Shown here: positions 1 through 11,474 of the stretch, piece by piece
Layout: each line of letters starts with the position of its first letter
How positions within the stretch are numbered: the stretch's first letter is position 1
NCBI RefSeq assembly: GCF_000264905.1
Contig: NW_006763153.1
Location: 22,086 to 69,527 of the forward strand
Reading direction: 5' to 3'
DNA: 47,442 nt
Origin: Stereum hirsutum FP-91666 SS1
Taxonomy: Eukaryota > Basidiomycota > Agaricomycetes > Russulales > Stereaceae
The notes under the pieces: model-generated
The model's input: only the letters and a program-made list of their open reading frames with translations
What the model was told of the DNA's origin: nothing
Database searches by the model: none
Position numbers and translations under genes: made by a program

Positions 1-217
1 TCCGATCTCTCCAACTTTTCTTTTTCTTCGGAGTGCCATCATTTTTGCAAACAGCAATAAGTCCCTGTGTTTTAATCTTCTCCTCTGCGAGCTTGATGTG
101 AAGGATCTTGTTTTCGTCTTGAAGCCGGTTCACCTCCGCTTGGAGGTTGTTGACTCGTTCCGCTCGTTCATTGAAATGATCATGGAGATACTGGCTAGAA
201 CGAGATGAGGCTGCCAT
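1..217 (-). CDS. Partial coiled-coil hypothetical protein, runs off left edge
   Basis: An open frame starts at an ATG at 217 (minus) and stays open for 72 codons to the window edge. After a Ser-rich N-terminus, residues about 18-50 form heptad-like charged/Leu repeats (NNLQAEV, NRLQDENK) typical of a coiled coil, followed by a Lys-rich patch (PKKKK) that could be a nuclear localisation signal. The start resembles small coiled-coil proteins that are common near transposons in mushroom genomes, but no named family is recognised. The 3' part lies outside the window, so integrity cannot be judged. Confidence 0.5.
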   Translation of the reverse strand, partial: MAASSRSSQYLHDHFNERAERVNNLQAEVNRLQDENKILHIKLAEEKIKTQGLIAVCKNDGTPKKKKSWRDR

Positions 218-844
218 CCAGTGTCAGGATGTGGTTGTCAGTGTAGTGTCGAGCACGAAGATCGAATACGGGAGCAGGAGGCGTGAAATATAGGCGACGA
301 GCCACATTAAGTCGGGGGGCGGTGAACTGGAATGCAGTTGCGTGGAACCTCTTGCTGCCATTGGCTGTGAGCTAATATAGAAGATCAGAACGAGGCTTAC
401 CATCGAGGCCACGGTTTCAAGGATGTGGAGAGCTGCAATCGCAATGAGTATCTCGAGCTATACATTTGGTGACTTGGTAAATCCATCGGAACTATGTGGT
501 AGGTCACCGTTAGTGTTGTGCGTTCAGGTCACTCAGATCGCCGCTGTAGCGCTGGCAAGATCTTTCAGTGGAGAGTTTGGAACAGCAAGGATGTCGACGC
601 TGACCGAACATGGTGACCGTGAAAGAACGCGCAGGTACATGAAAAGGACAGATGGTTCGAACCGAATCGACGATTTCATTGAGTAGTGCCGGAATGCAGC
701 TAGTGCATATATGGTGACGAGTCGACTTTCTTGGGTGTTTCCTTTGTATGTTACGGGGTTCGTTTGTTTTGTTTTGCTTGTCGTCGAGAATGGTCCAGCT
801 GTGGCGAGATCCGTCTCGGACAGAACACGTTCAATGTGCTTTCG
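218..844. other. No recognisable gene
   Basis: Short open frames occur on both strands (for example 423-686 plus), but none shows family motifs or splice-linked continuation. This is probably the upstream region of the partial gene at the left edge plus unassigned spacer. Confidence 0.4.
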
Positions 845-1342
845 CTAGGCCCAGCTTCCGTATTCCATCCAGCCCGTGTATGCAGTGTTGAGCCTTCTGG
901 AGGATAACCCCCATGCCGATCAACTCGTCATATACCCGCTCAACCAGTGCCTATGGTGGCTTCTTACCAAGCCTATAGCCAGAAAGCGAGCCAAGCAACA
1001 TCTCATCTCACTTCAACTTCCCCCCTATGAAGGCATGAATGAGTTGACCAAACCCATCGCTTCTTGAGACATGTCTCTCTAAAGGGCTGTATAACTTGCT
1101 GCACAGTTGTCTCAAGTACTATTGCAAGCATGTCGGTCGAACTGCTCGTCAAAGTGCTGAAGAATCTGTGCACGGCGGCAGTCTGTCTCGTTCAGAGCAA
1201 AATGGATGACCTGCTCAACTTCATGTAATTGACGTTGTTGATCTTCTTCCCTCAGGCTGGGCTTGTCTTGTATACTTGAGACAAGGAATGCGCAATCTTT
1301 TTCAGCTTGAGGACTGACAATGTTACCGGCGGGTATAAGCAT
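845..1342 (-). pseudogene. RecQ-type DNA helicase, C-terminal remnant
   Basis: Minus-strand translation gives the RecQ zinc-binding region. A helical stretch ending in a CRRAQILQHF motif is followed by a second Cys pair in which the expected Cys of the C...CDNC motif is a TGA stop (about 1116-1118); the rest of the motif, DNC, follows directly. After another stop comes a helical segment (RDMSQEAMGLVNSF), and further on a piece resembling the RQC winged helix (ALVERVYDELIGMGV). In family members this region binds zinc and duplex DNA beside the helicase core. The helicase domains I-VI are not found, and several in-frame stops are present, so this is a decayed fragment. RecQ-like helicases are often amplified in fungal subtelomeres and inside mobile elements, but no such context is proven here. 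Confidence 0.75.
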
Positions 1343-2504
1343 AGTGGATCACCCAGAAACATTCAATATGATGTATCCTAGTCCTGTACCACACCCCCCA
1401 TACTACATGTGCACCTGCTCCCCCATTGGAAACATGGTTTTTCTGTTTCCACTGTCTACCAGTGGCTGTTCTTGTGTTTTAATAATGTTCAAACACATTT
1501 AAAATAAATTACCACAACAAGAATGGTGCCAAAAATGCGTAAATTGGTCCTCCTGTGATTATACTGTGGCCCAGCATGCTGTTTTACCCTCTCACTGCCC
1601 CACAATTGATGCAGAAGCATTTTGACCGATGTTGCACCGTAGATCGACTTCCCAAACATCAAACTATATGCCCCCATCATAATCTCAGCATTACTAAACA
1701 ATATAACCAGCCTAATACGCCTGGGGTAGATGTTCTCCTCCTCCCCCCCTAGACACCGCACCACTATGAATGAGATGGTCGCTGTTTTTGGGCTCCAAGT
1801 GGTTTCCATAGTTAAATATTGATGTGTGTCTATCTGTGACAGCAAAAACCGAGTAAATTGAACTGTCGTATCCAGAGTTCTAGCCTACCGACCCCCTGTG
1901 ACCTTACTGTGGCAATATCTTTCTAACCATTTATGCCATAACTTTGGAACAAATGGACCGATTCCTTCAAAAATTGATTTTCATCATCCTACACATTTAT
2001 AAATGTTCGTAAAATAGCCAGAACCCCCAAAATCGGGCTCCTTCATCTCCGCGAAATCACATCACCGATTAATGTTTTATACGCTGATTCCATTGAAACG
2101 ACACCCAGCAATGTGATTCATTCGTTCTAAATCAAAAAAACTCGCAAAGTTACCAAAACACCCCCAAAACATCCCCTAACCCCCTAACGAACCAGAAACC
2201 AGCACCTGCTAGGCCTACCCTAGCATCCCTACTATTATTTTCCTATTTTCCCCGATTTTTATCGCACCTGATACTACCCCAATACACCCAGTATCGTTTC
2301 CAGTACCCAAAATCCAGCCAAAACCCATCCAATTCATGTATACAGCGCCCTACCAGCCTGCTAACCATCTACCCCCACCCCCTACCCATTTTCCTACCCC
2401 CTATCCAGCACCCCAGCACCCCATCCCCGCTCTAGCAACCCCTACTAGGCAAGAGGTGCGCAGAGTAAAAATCCCGCACATCTGAAGGTCCTCGCTTAGC
2501 TGTC
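1343..2504. other. AT-rich, non-coding spacer, possibly old repeat
   Basis: No supported gene. The stretch 1900-2200 reads like the non-coding part of a transposon (runs of A/T with CCCC interruptions, many stops in every frame), and 2340-2440 is C-rich low-complexity sequence. Two CCCCTAAC-like units occur near 2166-2185 but do not form a telomeric array. Confidence 0.35.
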
Positions 2505-3003
2505 TGAATTAGGCAGGAGGGAGGGGGAGGGGGTGTGACGTCATGTAGAATGAACAAGTTTCGTGCGCTAAAAGAACCCGTCGCGGGTTAGAACTCAGAC
2601 CTGGCACAAAACGGGCAAAGTCTATATATTCACCTAAAAGAACCCGTCGCGGGTTAGAACTAACAGTAAAGTAAGTAAAGACTTGAAACGGACTATCGTA
2701 AGGTATACGGCTCACCTCAGACCTGGCACGAAATGGGCAAAGTCTGAGGTGCACGATATGAGGGTGCGCGAGTATAAGTAAGTAGCGTACTATGAACGTG
2801 CAGAGCAAACCACATGCTAAGTAGACAAATACCTACGAACGTGAAGTCTACAGAGGAGAGACAAATGAAATAGTTAAACTGAACATGGGCCCGACAAGCG
2901 AGCGATACCGACGGTAAACCTAATCAGGTAAGTACGAATGACAACAGTAGAGAGCCGAGAATGTAAACGTGCGTGCTACGAAGCGCGGCTTGTGATTCGA
3001 ACA
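2505..3003 (-). repeat. Putative 3' LTR of the copia element
   Basis: It begins TGTTCGAATC right after the polypurine tract. A TATATA box lies near 2622-2630 on the minus strand. It contains an internal 28-bp direct repeat (2568-2595 and 2634-2661, only identical bases seen) built around the palindrome AACCCGTCGCGGGTT, and a second 28-bp direct repeat (2596-2623 and 2718-2745, two mismatches). The second copy of the latter is bracketed by a perfect 9-bp inverted repeat (ACCTCAGAC at 2714-2722, GTCTGAGGT at 2742-2750). The outer end is inferred only from a CA dinucleotide. Confidence 0.55.
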
Positions 3004-3012
3004 CTCCCCCTC
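3004..3012 (-). promoter_or_regulatory. Polypurine tract (plus-strand DNA primer) of copia element
   Basis: GAGGGGGAG on the minus strand sits between the RNase H stop codon and the LTR TG. This is the expected position for the primer of second-strand synthesis. Confidence 0.6.
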
Positions 3013-6000
3013 AAGCCGTGCGTAGTCCAAGAGCAAGAGCAAAATGCTTAACTTTAGCAGAAGGAAGAGCTTTCGTAAGAGAGTCAGCGACCATATCTTC
3101 AGTGGGACAAAATACCAAACAAATCTTCCCCTCCTCGATGATCCAGCGAATGAAATGGAAGCGCACGTCAATGTGCTTTGTGCGAGGATGGTACTGATGG
3201 TCTTGCGTGAGCGCAATGGCGGATTGGTTGTCGGAAAAGAGAGTCGTGGGCGTCGTGAGAGGACCAAAGATTTCGCCGATGAGGCTGCGGAGCCAAAGTG
3301 CCTCTTTTGCGGCGTGCGTGGCGGCCACGTACTTGCTCTCGGTTGTCGAGAGTGAGATGATCTCCTGCTTCTTTCAGCTCCACGAAACGGCGCCGTCGTC
3401 AATCAAGAAGGCATACCCAGAAATCGCATGGTGATCCTCGCTCATGCTGCCATCCGCATCCGCATACCCGACCATACCCTTCTCCTCCACCAGTACATGT
3501 AGCATCATTATAATTCTACCTGCTAGTAAGAAGGAGTTCCTTTACAATGATTCCCCAGGAAAATAATAATAAATGCCAGTACTGGGCTGGCTATTGGGGC
3601 GGCCGGGGGGTGGTTCTGGGTGGCAGGGTGGGCCAGGGTGATGGGGTAGGGCGTACAGGGGTGGTCCTGGGGGTATCGGAGTACTGACAGAGTCTACTTC
3701 TGCGAGGCCGAACTGTGAGATTATCCGATCAATGAGAGCTGTTTGCGAAATGCGAACTAGGCGGTTGGGTGGGTCATGGAATATAGCGATACCGAGGGCA
3801 AATCGAGGGATACCGAGTGCTGAGATTCTCCAGACAGACTCGAGTCCAGATTGGAATCGATTTCCTTCACGATCATCGCTGTGAGCCAATATCATGTCGT
3901 CGACGTGTACGGCCACAGCAGTCATCCCATCAGCATCCTGCCGAACGTATACGCACCATTCGCATGAAAGGTGAATAAATCCCCATGATACCATCTGCGC
4001 GTTCAGCGTCTGATTCCAAATCCTCCCGCTCTGCTTCATCCCATACAATCCTCGCTGCAACTCCCACAACTAATCTTCCTTCCCTTCCTCGATGAACGGT
4101 TTAGGTGGCTGAACAATCTGTTTCTCCTCCTCCGGAAGTCGCCCATACAGAAACGCGGTCTTGACATCGAACTGGCGCATAGGGAGACCACACTGAGCAG
4201 CCCAATGTAAGATAATCCGGAAGGATTCGAGTCGAGTAGTCGGCGATGTGGTTTTGGAGTAGTCCCGGCCATATATCTGTTCGAAACCCTTAACCACGCA
4301 TTGTACCTTTCGGCGTACCACCTCTCCGACCTCATTACGCTTCCGAGTGCATATGAGCCGACATTTGAGAGGTTTGCGACCTGGTTGGATGTCCGACGGA
4401 GGAACCATGCGAAATACCCCAATCCCGATCAACGACTTCAACTCATCCATAGCCCCTTCCCTAAAATCCTCGGCGTCCTCTCCCGCCATAGCCTTCGCCC
4501 AGTCCTTTGGATCTTCCGGAAATTCAACCTCAAATGGAATACCGGCATCCGCGTTATGAACGTCCATATATTCGGTTAATAGGGTGATAGCGGCGGTTGG
4601 CGATAGTTCTTGCGGAGCGGTCGGCATTTGAGTTCTCTTAGCGGCCCTAGACTCCTCCAGACGTGCTGCAGCAGCAGATGAATCGTCCAGGGCAGCCTGT
4701 AATTTGTTACCATGTTCAAGTCCGTCGTTGGTAGCCTCTCGCGAGATCTGGACATGAGTTCGAGCCTAGCGGCGCAAGGGTGGTGGTATGTATTTTTCGA
4801 CAGGAGTGGTCTGCGTAGAGGTGGGTGGTGATGGAGCCGAAATGGAAGTACTGGTAGATGATTCAACGGCCGGTGGTGCCACAGTGACGGACGGTGCGAC
4901 AATATCGTCCTCTGTATCAAGAGACGTAGCAGTTCAGCTAGGTGGGTTCGAAGCGGGACTTGGAAGTTGAACGCTAGGCAGGAGGTTTCGAGGTACGGAG
5001 TCTTTTTGTTTGACAAAGACAACGTTGCGAGAGACAACGACTTTTCCAGACGATCGGCGCCACAGACGATAAGCCTTCGAGTTAGGTTCGTAGCCGACCA
5101 AGACACATTCGAAAGAACGCGGGTGAATCTTCGAGTTATTCGTCTCGACGAGTACGAAAGCCTTACAGCCGATTTCCCGCAAATGTCAGACATTCGGCCG
5201 TTTCCCCGTCCAGATTTCATATGGCGTCCTTGACTCATTCGCCGAAGTTGCGGTGAAGTTATGAAGGTAGTTGGCCGTCGTTGTAAATTTGTCCCACAAG
5301 CAATCGGGTGCACCGCAGGATATCTTCATAGTTCGGCCTTTATTGAATATCGTGAGGTGGCGACGTTCGCATCTTCCGTTTTGAGCGGAAGAGTATGGTG
5401 CCGTGAATTGGTGAACCATTCCATGCGATGCGCACCAGTCCTTTATCGCAGTCGACTTCAACTCTCCGTTGTCCATCACGTACGTTCCAACCATCTCGCC
5501 CGTCTCAGCCTTCATCCGCGTCTCCCATATTTTGAGCTTCTCAAACGCCTCATCCTTCGTTCTCAATGGAATGTGCCATCCCATCGACGTGAAGTCGTCA
5601 ACCATATTCATTCCATATCGATTCCCACTCCTAGACACTACTGATACAGGACCAGTCAAGTCAATATGAACTTTCTCCAACCGCCTAGTAGCCTTCAATC
5701 CCTCTCGAATTTTCGGAATAGAATTCCTAACCTGTTTGCCCAAAATGCATGATTCACATTTGGCAGGCATTCGAGAGAGATCAAGAGGCATACCTTGAAC
5801 GGCGCCGGATCTGGACATATCGATGACAGTCTTGTAGTTCGCATGGCCGAATCGCTGGTGCCAGGTATCGATGTCGCAAGCGGCGGAAGATAGATAGGCG
5901 GCGTAGTTATGGCTGGTAGATATATCGGTTGTCGAGAGGGCGTACAGGTCGCGAGAGGTAACGTAGCCTTGCGCCACAGTGGCACCACTCGCGTTCGTAA

Positions 6001-7540
6001 TCCAGCAGCGCGACGAGTCGAAATGGCTGGTGTTGGATTCATTACGATTGATGGGGAGAATGGAGAGGAGTCGAAGGGGTGCAGATGGGACACAGAGTAC
6101 ATCGTTGATATTGAGGTGGCGTCCTTTTCCTAAGACAAGATGAACCGTTCCAACGGCAATAGTGTTGACAGTTGTTCCTCCAACTCCACGGATAGGGCGA
6201 GGTGAGATGGGTGTAAGGGTGGCGAAGTCCATACGCTCGCCTGAGATTGATACGTTCACTCCTGAGTCCAGTAGGAACGGGTATTCCGCATGAGAAAGGG
6301 GGGCACATCCATCCTTAACGTCCGTACGAACGATGACATTGGCTACTTCGACGTTTTGGCAGTACATGGACCAGTCGACGCTCGTACGTGGGTCGTCTGC
6401 GATAGCAACCCCACCAAAGAGTTCCCATTTATCTCCTGGGGTAATGAGCGATGAGAGGGGGTCCGAAGTTAAACCAGAGTTGGAAGGAATAGTTGTCGGT
6501 TGATCAACTGCGATGTGGCCCGTGAATGGATTCTTCGTCGGTAATATAGGAACTAGAGATGGAGTGGGCGGCTGCGTCGGGTGATTCGCCGGGGTAGATG
6601 GATAGAATAGGTGTCCTTTGATCGCATAACACGTGTTCCCGTTCCCGTCCTTGAGAGCTTGAAAGGCGACTTTCTTCGAAGATGACACATTAGACATGTT
6701 CGAGTTCCGACCTCTCCCTGTCTTCCCTTCCTTAATCGCCTTCTTCGCCACTCTCGCCTCATCTAACGAACATCCCGCCATCCTCCCCCCGACCTTGATG
6801 CATGTCTCTATTGGGTGGCCCGTTTCGCCACAGTCCTTGTTCGCCCAGACTTCGACACTGCGAGCGTTCTTCTGGAAAGGATTCGTAGAGTTCTTTGTCG
6901 CAGTTAGGACGGTTGGCGTGGATAGTGAGGATGTGATGGACATCTGTTCAGCGGCGAGTCGATTGGAGATGTATTCGAGCGTAAGTGAACCATTCGTCAA
7001 GAGCGTCATGAACTGGCTGGTGAGATCAGGGAATTCGGCACAAAGAGTGTTGATTGATGCTATAAGGAGTATGGATTCTTTGGTGGGTGGGCCTCCGTCC
7101 CAAATACGGTCGTTCAGGTCGGTCATCGCTGTAACTGTATCGGCGAGAGGAGTCAAACGCGAAAAACTGATGCCGAGTAACTCCGTGAGTAAGAGAACCT
7201 GCGCCTGAGGGCCACAATTAAGGTGGCGGTTACGAAGGAGCGTGACAGCCTCTTTAGAAGTGAAGCAATCCTTGATGATGGTGTGTTCCGTCGCGTCAAT
7301 CTTCTGCCTGATGAAGGAGAGTATCCCGCCGTTGTTATCGCGGTAGGCATTCAGTGCGCGTGGTTCGAGAGTAGCGTCAGGAATCGGTTTACGTCCGTCC
7401 GTATATCCCGTCATCGCCGAAATCCCAAGAGCAATATCAAGCTGCTCGATCCACTTCCCCCAATTTATTCGAAGGCTGATGTCCACCTATCTCCACGTGG
7501 CCGTCGTCATCGGCGGTGTTGTTGATGTTGTGGCAATGTT
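3011..7540 (-). pseudogene. Copia Gag-Pol polyprotein, degenerate
   Basis: The longest open piece (5186-7486, about 766 codons) holds a UBN2-type Gag, a protease with a LLDSG active site, the GAG-pre-integrase HxxxGH element (WHQRFGHAN) with a CxxC zinc pair, and the integrase core with D, D and E residues in HIDLTGP, VMDNGE and NGRCERRH. The next pieces hold the reverse transcriptase (VKTAFLYG, then LYGMKQ and VHVDDM catalytic region, 3700-4627) and RNase H (VGYADADGS, STTESKYVA, SDNQSAI, 3011-3480). In-frame stops lie at 7487-7489, 5186-5188, 4934-4936, 4766-4768, 4070-4072 and 3374-3376. About 3490-3690 the connection between reverse transcriptase and RNase H is replaced by Pro-rich low-complexity sequence. 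The apparent start at 7486 is a GTG just behind a stop; the original Gag start lay upstream, near 7510-7540. Confidence 0.93.
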
Positions 7541-8651
7541 CGAGTTCTGCTGTTACTATCAAACCAAGGTACACCACACTGAGACGCCGAGAAATAATGC
7601 GAGAGCGGAATTGCGGAATAAAAGCTCACATTCAGTAAAGCTAGGGCAAGATTCAGGCTTTAGTAATCTTCAACCCGTTTGCCACCCTGTTTGTCTCCTA
7701 AAATGGCTGAAGAAACATCTCTCGCGCCTTTCTAACGGTCGCGAGACCAATTGCCACTTCGGGATTTCCTGATTCGATGGTGCTTGCACCAGTGGGAGAT
7801 AATGTTTTGTCGTTGCGAGGCATTATCTGGCATTAGACCTATGAAGGGGATTCACCACCATCGACCTATATAGCCCGCACGTTCTGGACAAAATGTGGTC
7901 TCAATCCTGGTGTCGTGTTGTCTCTTGGTGTCCATAGATCATGGTTTTGGCCTTGTGATGTCTCCGTGTTTCACAGTAAGTACTCGAGTACCTTGCCTGA
8001 GGGGTTTCCTTGTTATGCATCCCGCCACAGTGTTGTAGCAGTCATCTCTAGATGTGACGCTCAGAAATTGATGTTCTGTGAACATCAATATTAGAAAGGA
8101 GCTCAGTGTCACGGGACCCCATTTCCAATAGCCAACTGGGCCTCATTCGCTGAACACCTGAAGGGTGATTGGACTTGGGGGGCAAATGAACCACTGGCGA
8201 CGATGCCACATGCATCGCTGTCTGGCTCCTTGTTCCGGCCACAGCTGGGCCACACCATGGTGGATGCTCCGGCTTGCCTGTGGCGATGCCTTGGTTCTTT
8301 TGTGGACCTTGTGCTGGAGCTCTGACCCTGAAGCTGCAATCATTCAGTTGGCCTCGGCGGTGAGTGACCCGCAAGACCTCCGTGGAGGTTTCGCCAACTA
8401 TGACAGCAATGAACATATCCATTCACCCTGTGAAGCACGGGCTTCCGCTGGTCACATAGATTAGCGATGAATCCATTCCTCGGCGATGTCCATAAATGTC
8501 CCACTCATTATGGGTGCCAGGTTTGTTTGGTGCTTATGCTCGTGCTCGTGCTCGGGCTATGCAAGCCAAACTTTTCCATCCGGGCCAGAGTGATCAGACG
8601 TTAGCCATACTCAGCATGCTCCTCCCACCCCTTTGGGCAGCATTCGAGATT
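7541..8651. other. No recognisable gene; right flank of copia element
   Basis: This should contain the 5' LTR and leader of the copia element, but no sequence matching the 3' LTR start is seen. An open frame on the minus strand (8048-8422) and one on the plus strand (8165-8464) overlap each other and show no family motif. Confidence 0.35.
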
Positions 8652-9819
8652 ATGTCTCCAAGGATGGTAGCAACACCTACGCTACCCCCGACTTGTGACG
8701 AGCTTGACCTGGAAGATTTTGCGAGAGATGTCAGTGGTGGAGCTGATGAAGACTGCTGTGGAGAGGTCGAAAGAGGCTGAAGATATTAGGTCGGAGGTAG
8801 AGGTGAGCTGTTCATCCTTTGACTCATTATATTGCCGTTATCATACTTTACTCGTCGTCGTTGCCCAGGTGCTATCCGAGGTCAATCACATTCTCTGAGA
8901 AATCCCGTTATAAAAGATGTTTTGCGAGTGGTGGACAGTTTTCTTGCTATCATTGGCGCCCTTTAAGCGCTGCACACGTGCAGGCGGGATCCTGTGGCTG
9001 AGCCAGAGGAACAGGGCATGGAAGAGATGATGGAGGGTGCACAATTGGTGTTTTCTATTGTGTCAGAGGCGATGTGGGAGTATGAGGAGCATGTTAGATA
9101 TCTCCAGGTGAGTTCTACAGTCCCCAACATTGTGTCGTTTGCAGGCATGTGTAGCGTGTCAGAACACATCAGTGCCCAGTATGAGTACTCGTAGACGCTC
9201 AGTAAGAGCTTTGGTGTAGCTCTCTGAGCTCGCATTATCCAGAGTGTATGCATTCACATAATAGGTATATGCACTCTCGGTTCAAGGTCTCGCTAAAGTG
9301 TATATCTATGCCACAGTATACGGCACCACACGTCACTCTTCTCTTCTTCTCTCATCCTCTCTGATAAATCACTGATACCCCATTGTCTGCCTCTCTCACT
9401 TGCACAGCGACATATAGGATACGACTCACTCGCCACCTTGTTATCGGACTCCGCACCTCCGTCTCTGACCGGGCTCGCGGCCTGATCCTCTCTCTAGCCC
9501 TACACGACTTCTCCTTCGTCGCCCTATTCTCATCCATTCGCTCTTCTCTCACACCCACCTCCTCCTCGAAGCAAAATAAGATTCTTGATGCAGAGTCGTA
9601 CACAAAACTCGACGCGCACATCACCCCATTCTTGTTCATCACTCCCTCCACCACCGCCACTGTATCTTCATCATCATCCTTCATTTTCTTCCCCTTCTCA
9701 CATCCACCATTACAACTGCAAAATTTTCACCTTCTCCCCAGCCTTAACCATGTACACTCCGTAGAGCCCTCCCGCCAGGTCTCTTACATCTCCATTCGAC
9801 CCTTCTGCCATATACAATA

Positions 9820-9974
9820 GAGAGCGTGAAATCCGCGAGAATCTAAACTCGGAGATTGGAGCGAAACTCGATTGAGTTTCGCTCCACGGGCACGAGCGCT
9901 CACCACTGAGTTTGGAGTCTCAACCGTTCCAGTCTCGGCTTTTGAGTTTCGATTTTGGGCGATTTCACGCTCTC
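9820..9974. mobile_element. 155-bp MITE with TA target duplication (Tc1/mariner type)
   Basis: Perfect 14-bp terminal inverted repeats (GAGAGCGTGAAATC at 9820-9833 and its complement at 9961-9974) are flanked directly by TA on both sides (9818-9819 and 9975-9976). Beyond the perfect part the two arms stay similar for about 20 more bases. Inside is a perfect hairpin: GGAGCGAAACTC (9858-9869), loop GATT, GAGTTTCGCTCC (9874-9885). There is no coding capacity. The TA duplication fits a Tc1/mariner-superfamily transposase acting in trans; none is encoded here. Confidence 0.82.
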
Positions 9975-11474
9975 TAATTGACCCTCTCCTGCACTTCACA
10001 TATTGAAATGACTCGTGAGAACGAGTCCTCGAAGTCACGTTCAGATGAGTACTGGGGTCAAGGATGGATCAGCTACTGAGGTATCTTGAACGGGGATGGG
10101 TAAGGACTTTGGTTGCGGAGAGACAACTGCCCAACCAGCATCGGAATGTCATGCAGAGGTGGCTGATGAGGCTGTTGGAGATGAGCACAAGGACGGAGGA
10201 GATAAGGGGAAGTTCTCAAGGTGATGCTGTTCTGAAGAAGGATGTGTCACATCCGCCAACTGGGAAGCCGAGCGAGGATAGGAGAAAGAGTGCTGACAGG
10301 GTAGATAACACGGAAAGTGGGGAAACCGATGGGAAAGTTGATGGCAGAAAGACGGAGTATGGATTCGGGAAGTTTTGAGGACGGGGATGAAGACGCGCTG
10401 GCTGGAACATTTTTTGATGAAGGGATGGGCGGCGGTCAAGTGTGGCCAATAATGGATTTACTTTCACGGAGAGTCTCTTCGTTCCAACTTCAATGAAATA
10501 AGACATTGAAGATTTCTGATCACTGAATCCTCTGTGATAATTCCATTTGGATTTGGCTCCGCCTCAAGTCCCTACTCAACCACAGGTCTCTTCACGTTCT
10601 ACCTCCCGCTTATACTGTCTTCAAATTATCGCTGCGTCCAGATGGAAGGGTCGATGTTTGGAGTTCAGAGGGAAATACTGAATATACAACGACTGCGAGT
10701 ATCGCAAAGGGGAAATCGATACATGTGACGGATCCCTCTGTGCAAGGAGTAAGACCAAGCATTCGTACGTACTTTCAGTTTCCTCTCTTCACTCCGTCTT
10801 GGTCAGTTTGTATGAGAGTGGATATCTGTTTAATCATTGCTGTAATGACTCCACTATAGGCATATTTGTTGACGGAACACTGGAGACCGTGCATCGGCCT
10901 TACCCATGAGCAGACTTTTTCTTGCGACTTGGGGTGTATACGATCGGTGACGCAGCCAATGCCCATGCTACATCTTTCAATCCCGCATCAATTTGACATA
11001 TTCTTCACATCTCTGAACAGTGTATGTGGTCTCCGTCTGGATAAGCCATCATCTACCGCGGTTTATACAACACCTTCCTGCATGTTACACCTGCACAGAA
11101 GCTCTTTCACTTGTGGCGGGCCACAAGCACAGGCGCTCTCGCGCCAGAACTCGTATGTGTCCCAGGCACCATAGAGCCCATCTATGTCTTACGCATCACA
11201 GGCTATTGCAAGACATGGGGGAGTTACAAATATTGCAGGGTCGGCGGCGGAGGCGGCGGCGTTGTTGAGGGCTATTGATAAGAGTATTGGGATCACGGAC
11301 AATACGATCATGTTTTCGATCACGCTTGGCATGTTTCCGATGTGGAAGGGAAATGTGTCTTGCGGACGGGGTAGGGAATACGGTCGATACGTTCCAGGTA
11401 GCTTGCAGCCGAGGCCTGTAGAAACAGAGTATATGAGCAATAAAATGTATAGAATCGAAACTGACCTTGATTGA

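Larger units (their letters stand above)
2505..7540 (-). mobile_element. Defective Ty1/copia LTR retrotransposon
   Basis: A minus-strand element with the copia domain order: Gag, zinc-knuckle region, protease, integrase, reverse transcriptase, RNase H. A purine tract (GAGGGGGAG, plus-strand 3004-3012) directly follows the polyprotein stop and abuts a TGTTCGAATC terminus at 3003, as expected for a polypurine tract next to a 3' LTR. The left limit at 2505 is a guess based on a CA terminus. No matching copy of the LTR start is found on the right (gag) side, so the 5' LTR is missing, highly diverged or recombined away. With several stops in the polyprotein the copy cannot be autonomous. Confidence 0.85.

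Noticed and set aside
652..661. GGTTCGAACC resembling a tRNA B box
   Set aside because: It is a palindrome with no A box or cloverleaf around it.
2166..2185. CCCCTAAC repeats resembling the telomere unit
   Set aside because: Only two imperfect units are present in a C-rich region; there is no array, so there is no evidence for a telomere or an interstitial telomere.
5186..7486. Treating the 766-codon frame as a functional gene starting at 7486
   Set aside because: The start is a GTG directly behind a stop, and the frame ends inside the integrase-to-reverse-transcriptase linker; it is a piece of a broken copia polyprotein.
8048..8464. Overlapping open frames on both strands as a possible gene
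   Set aside because: No motif or splice continuation and mutual overlap; likely chance.
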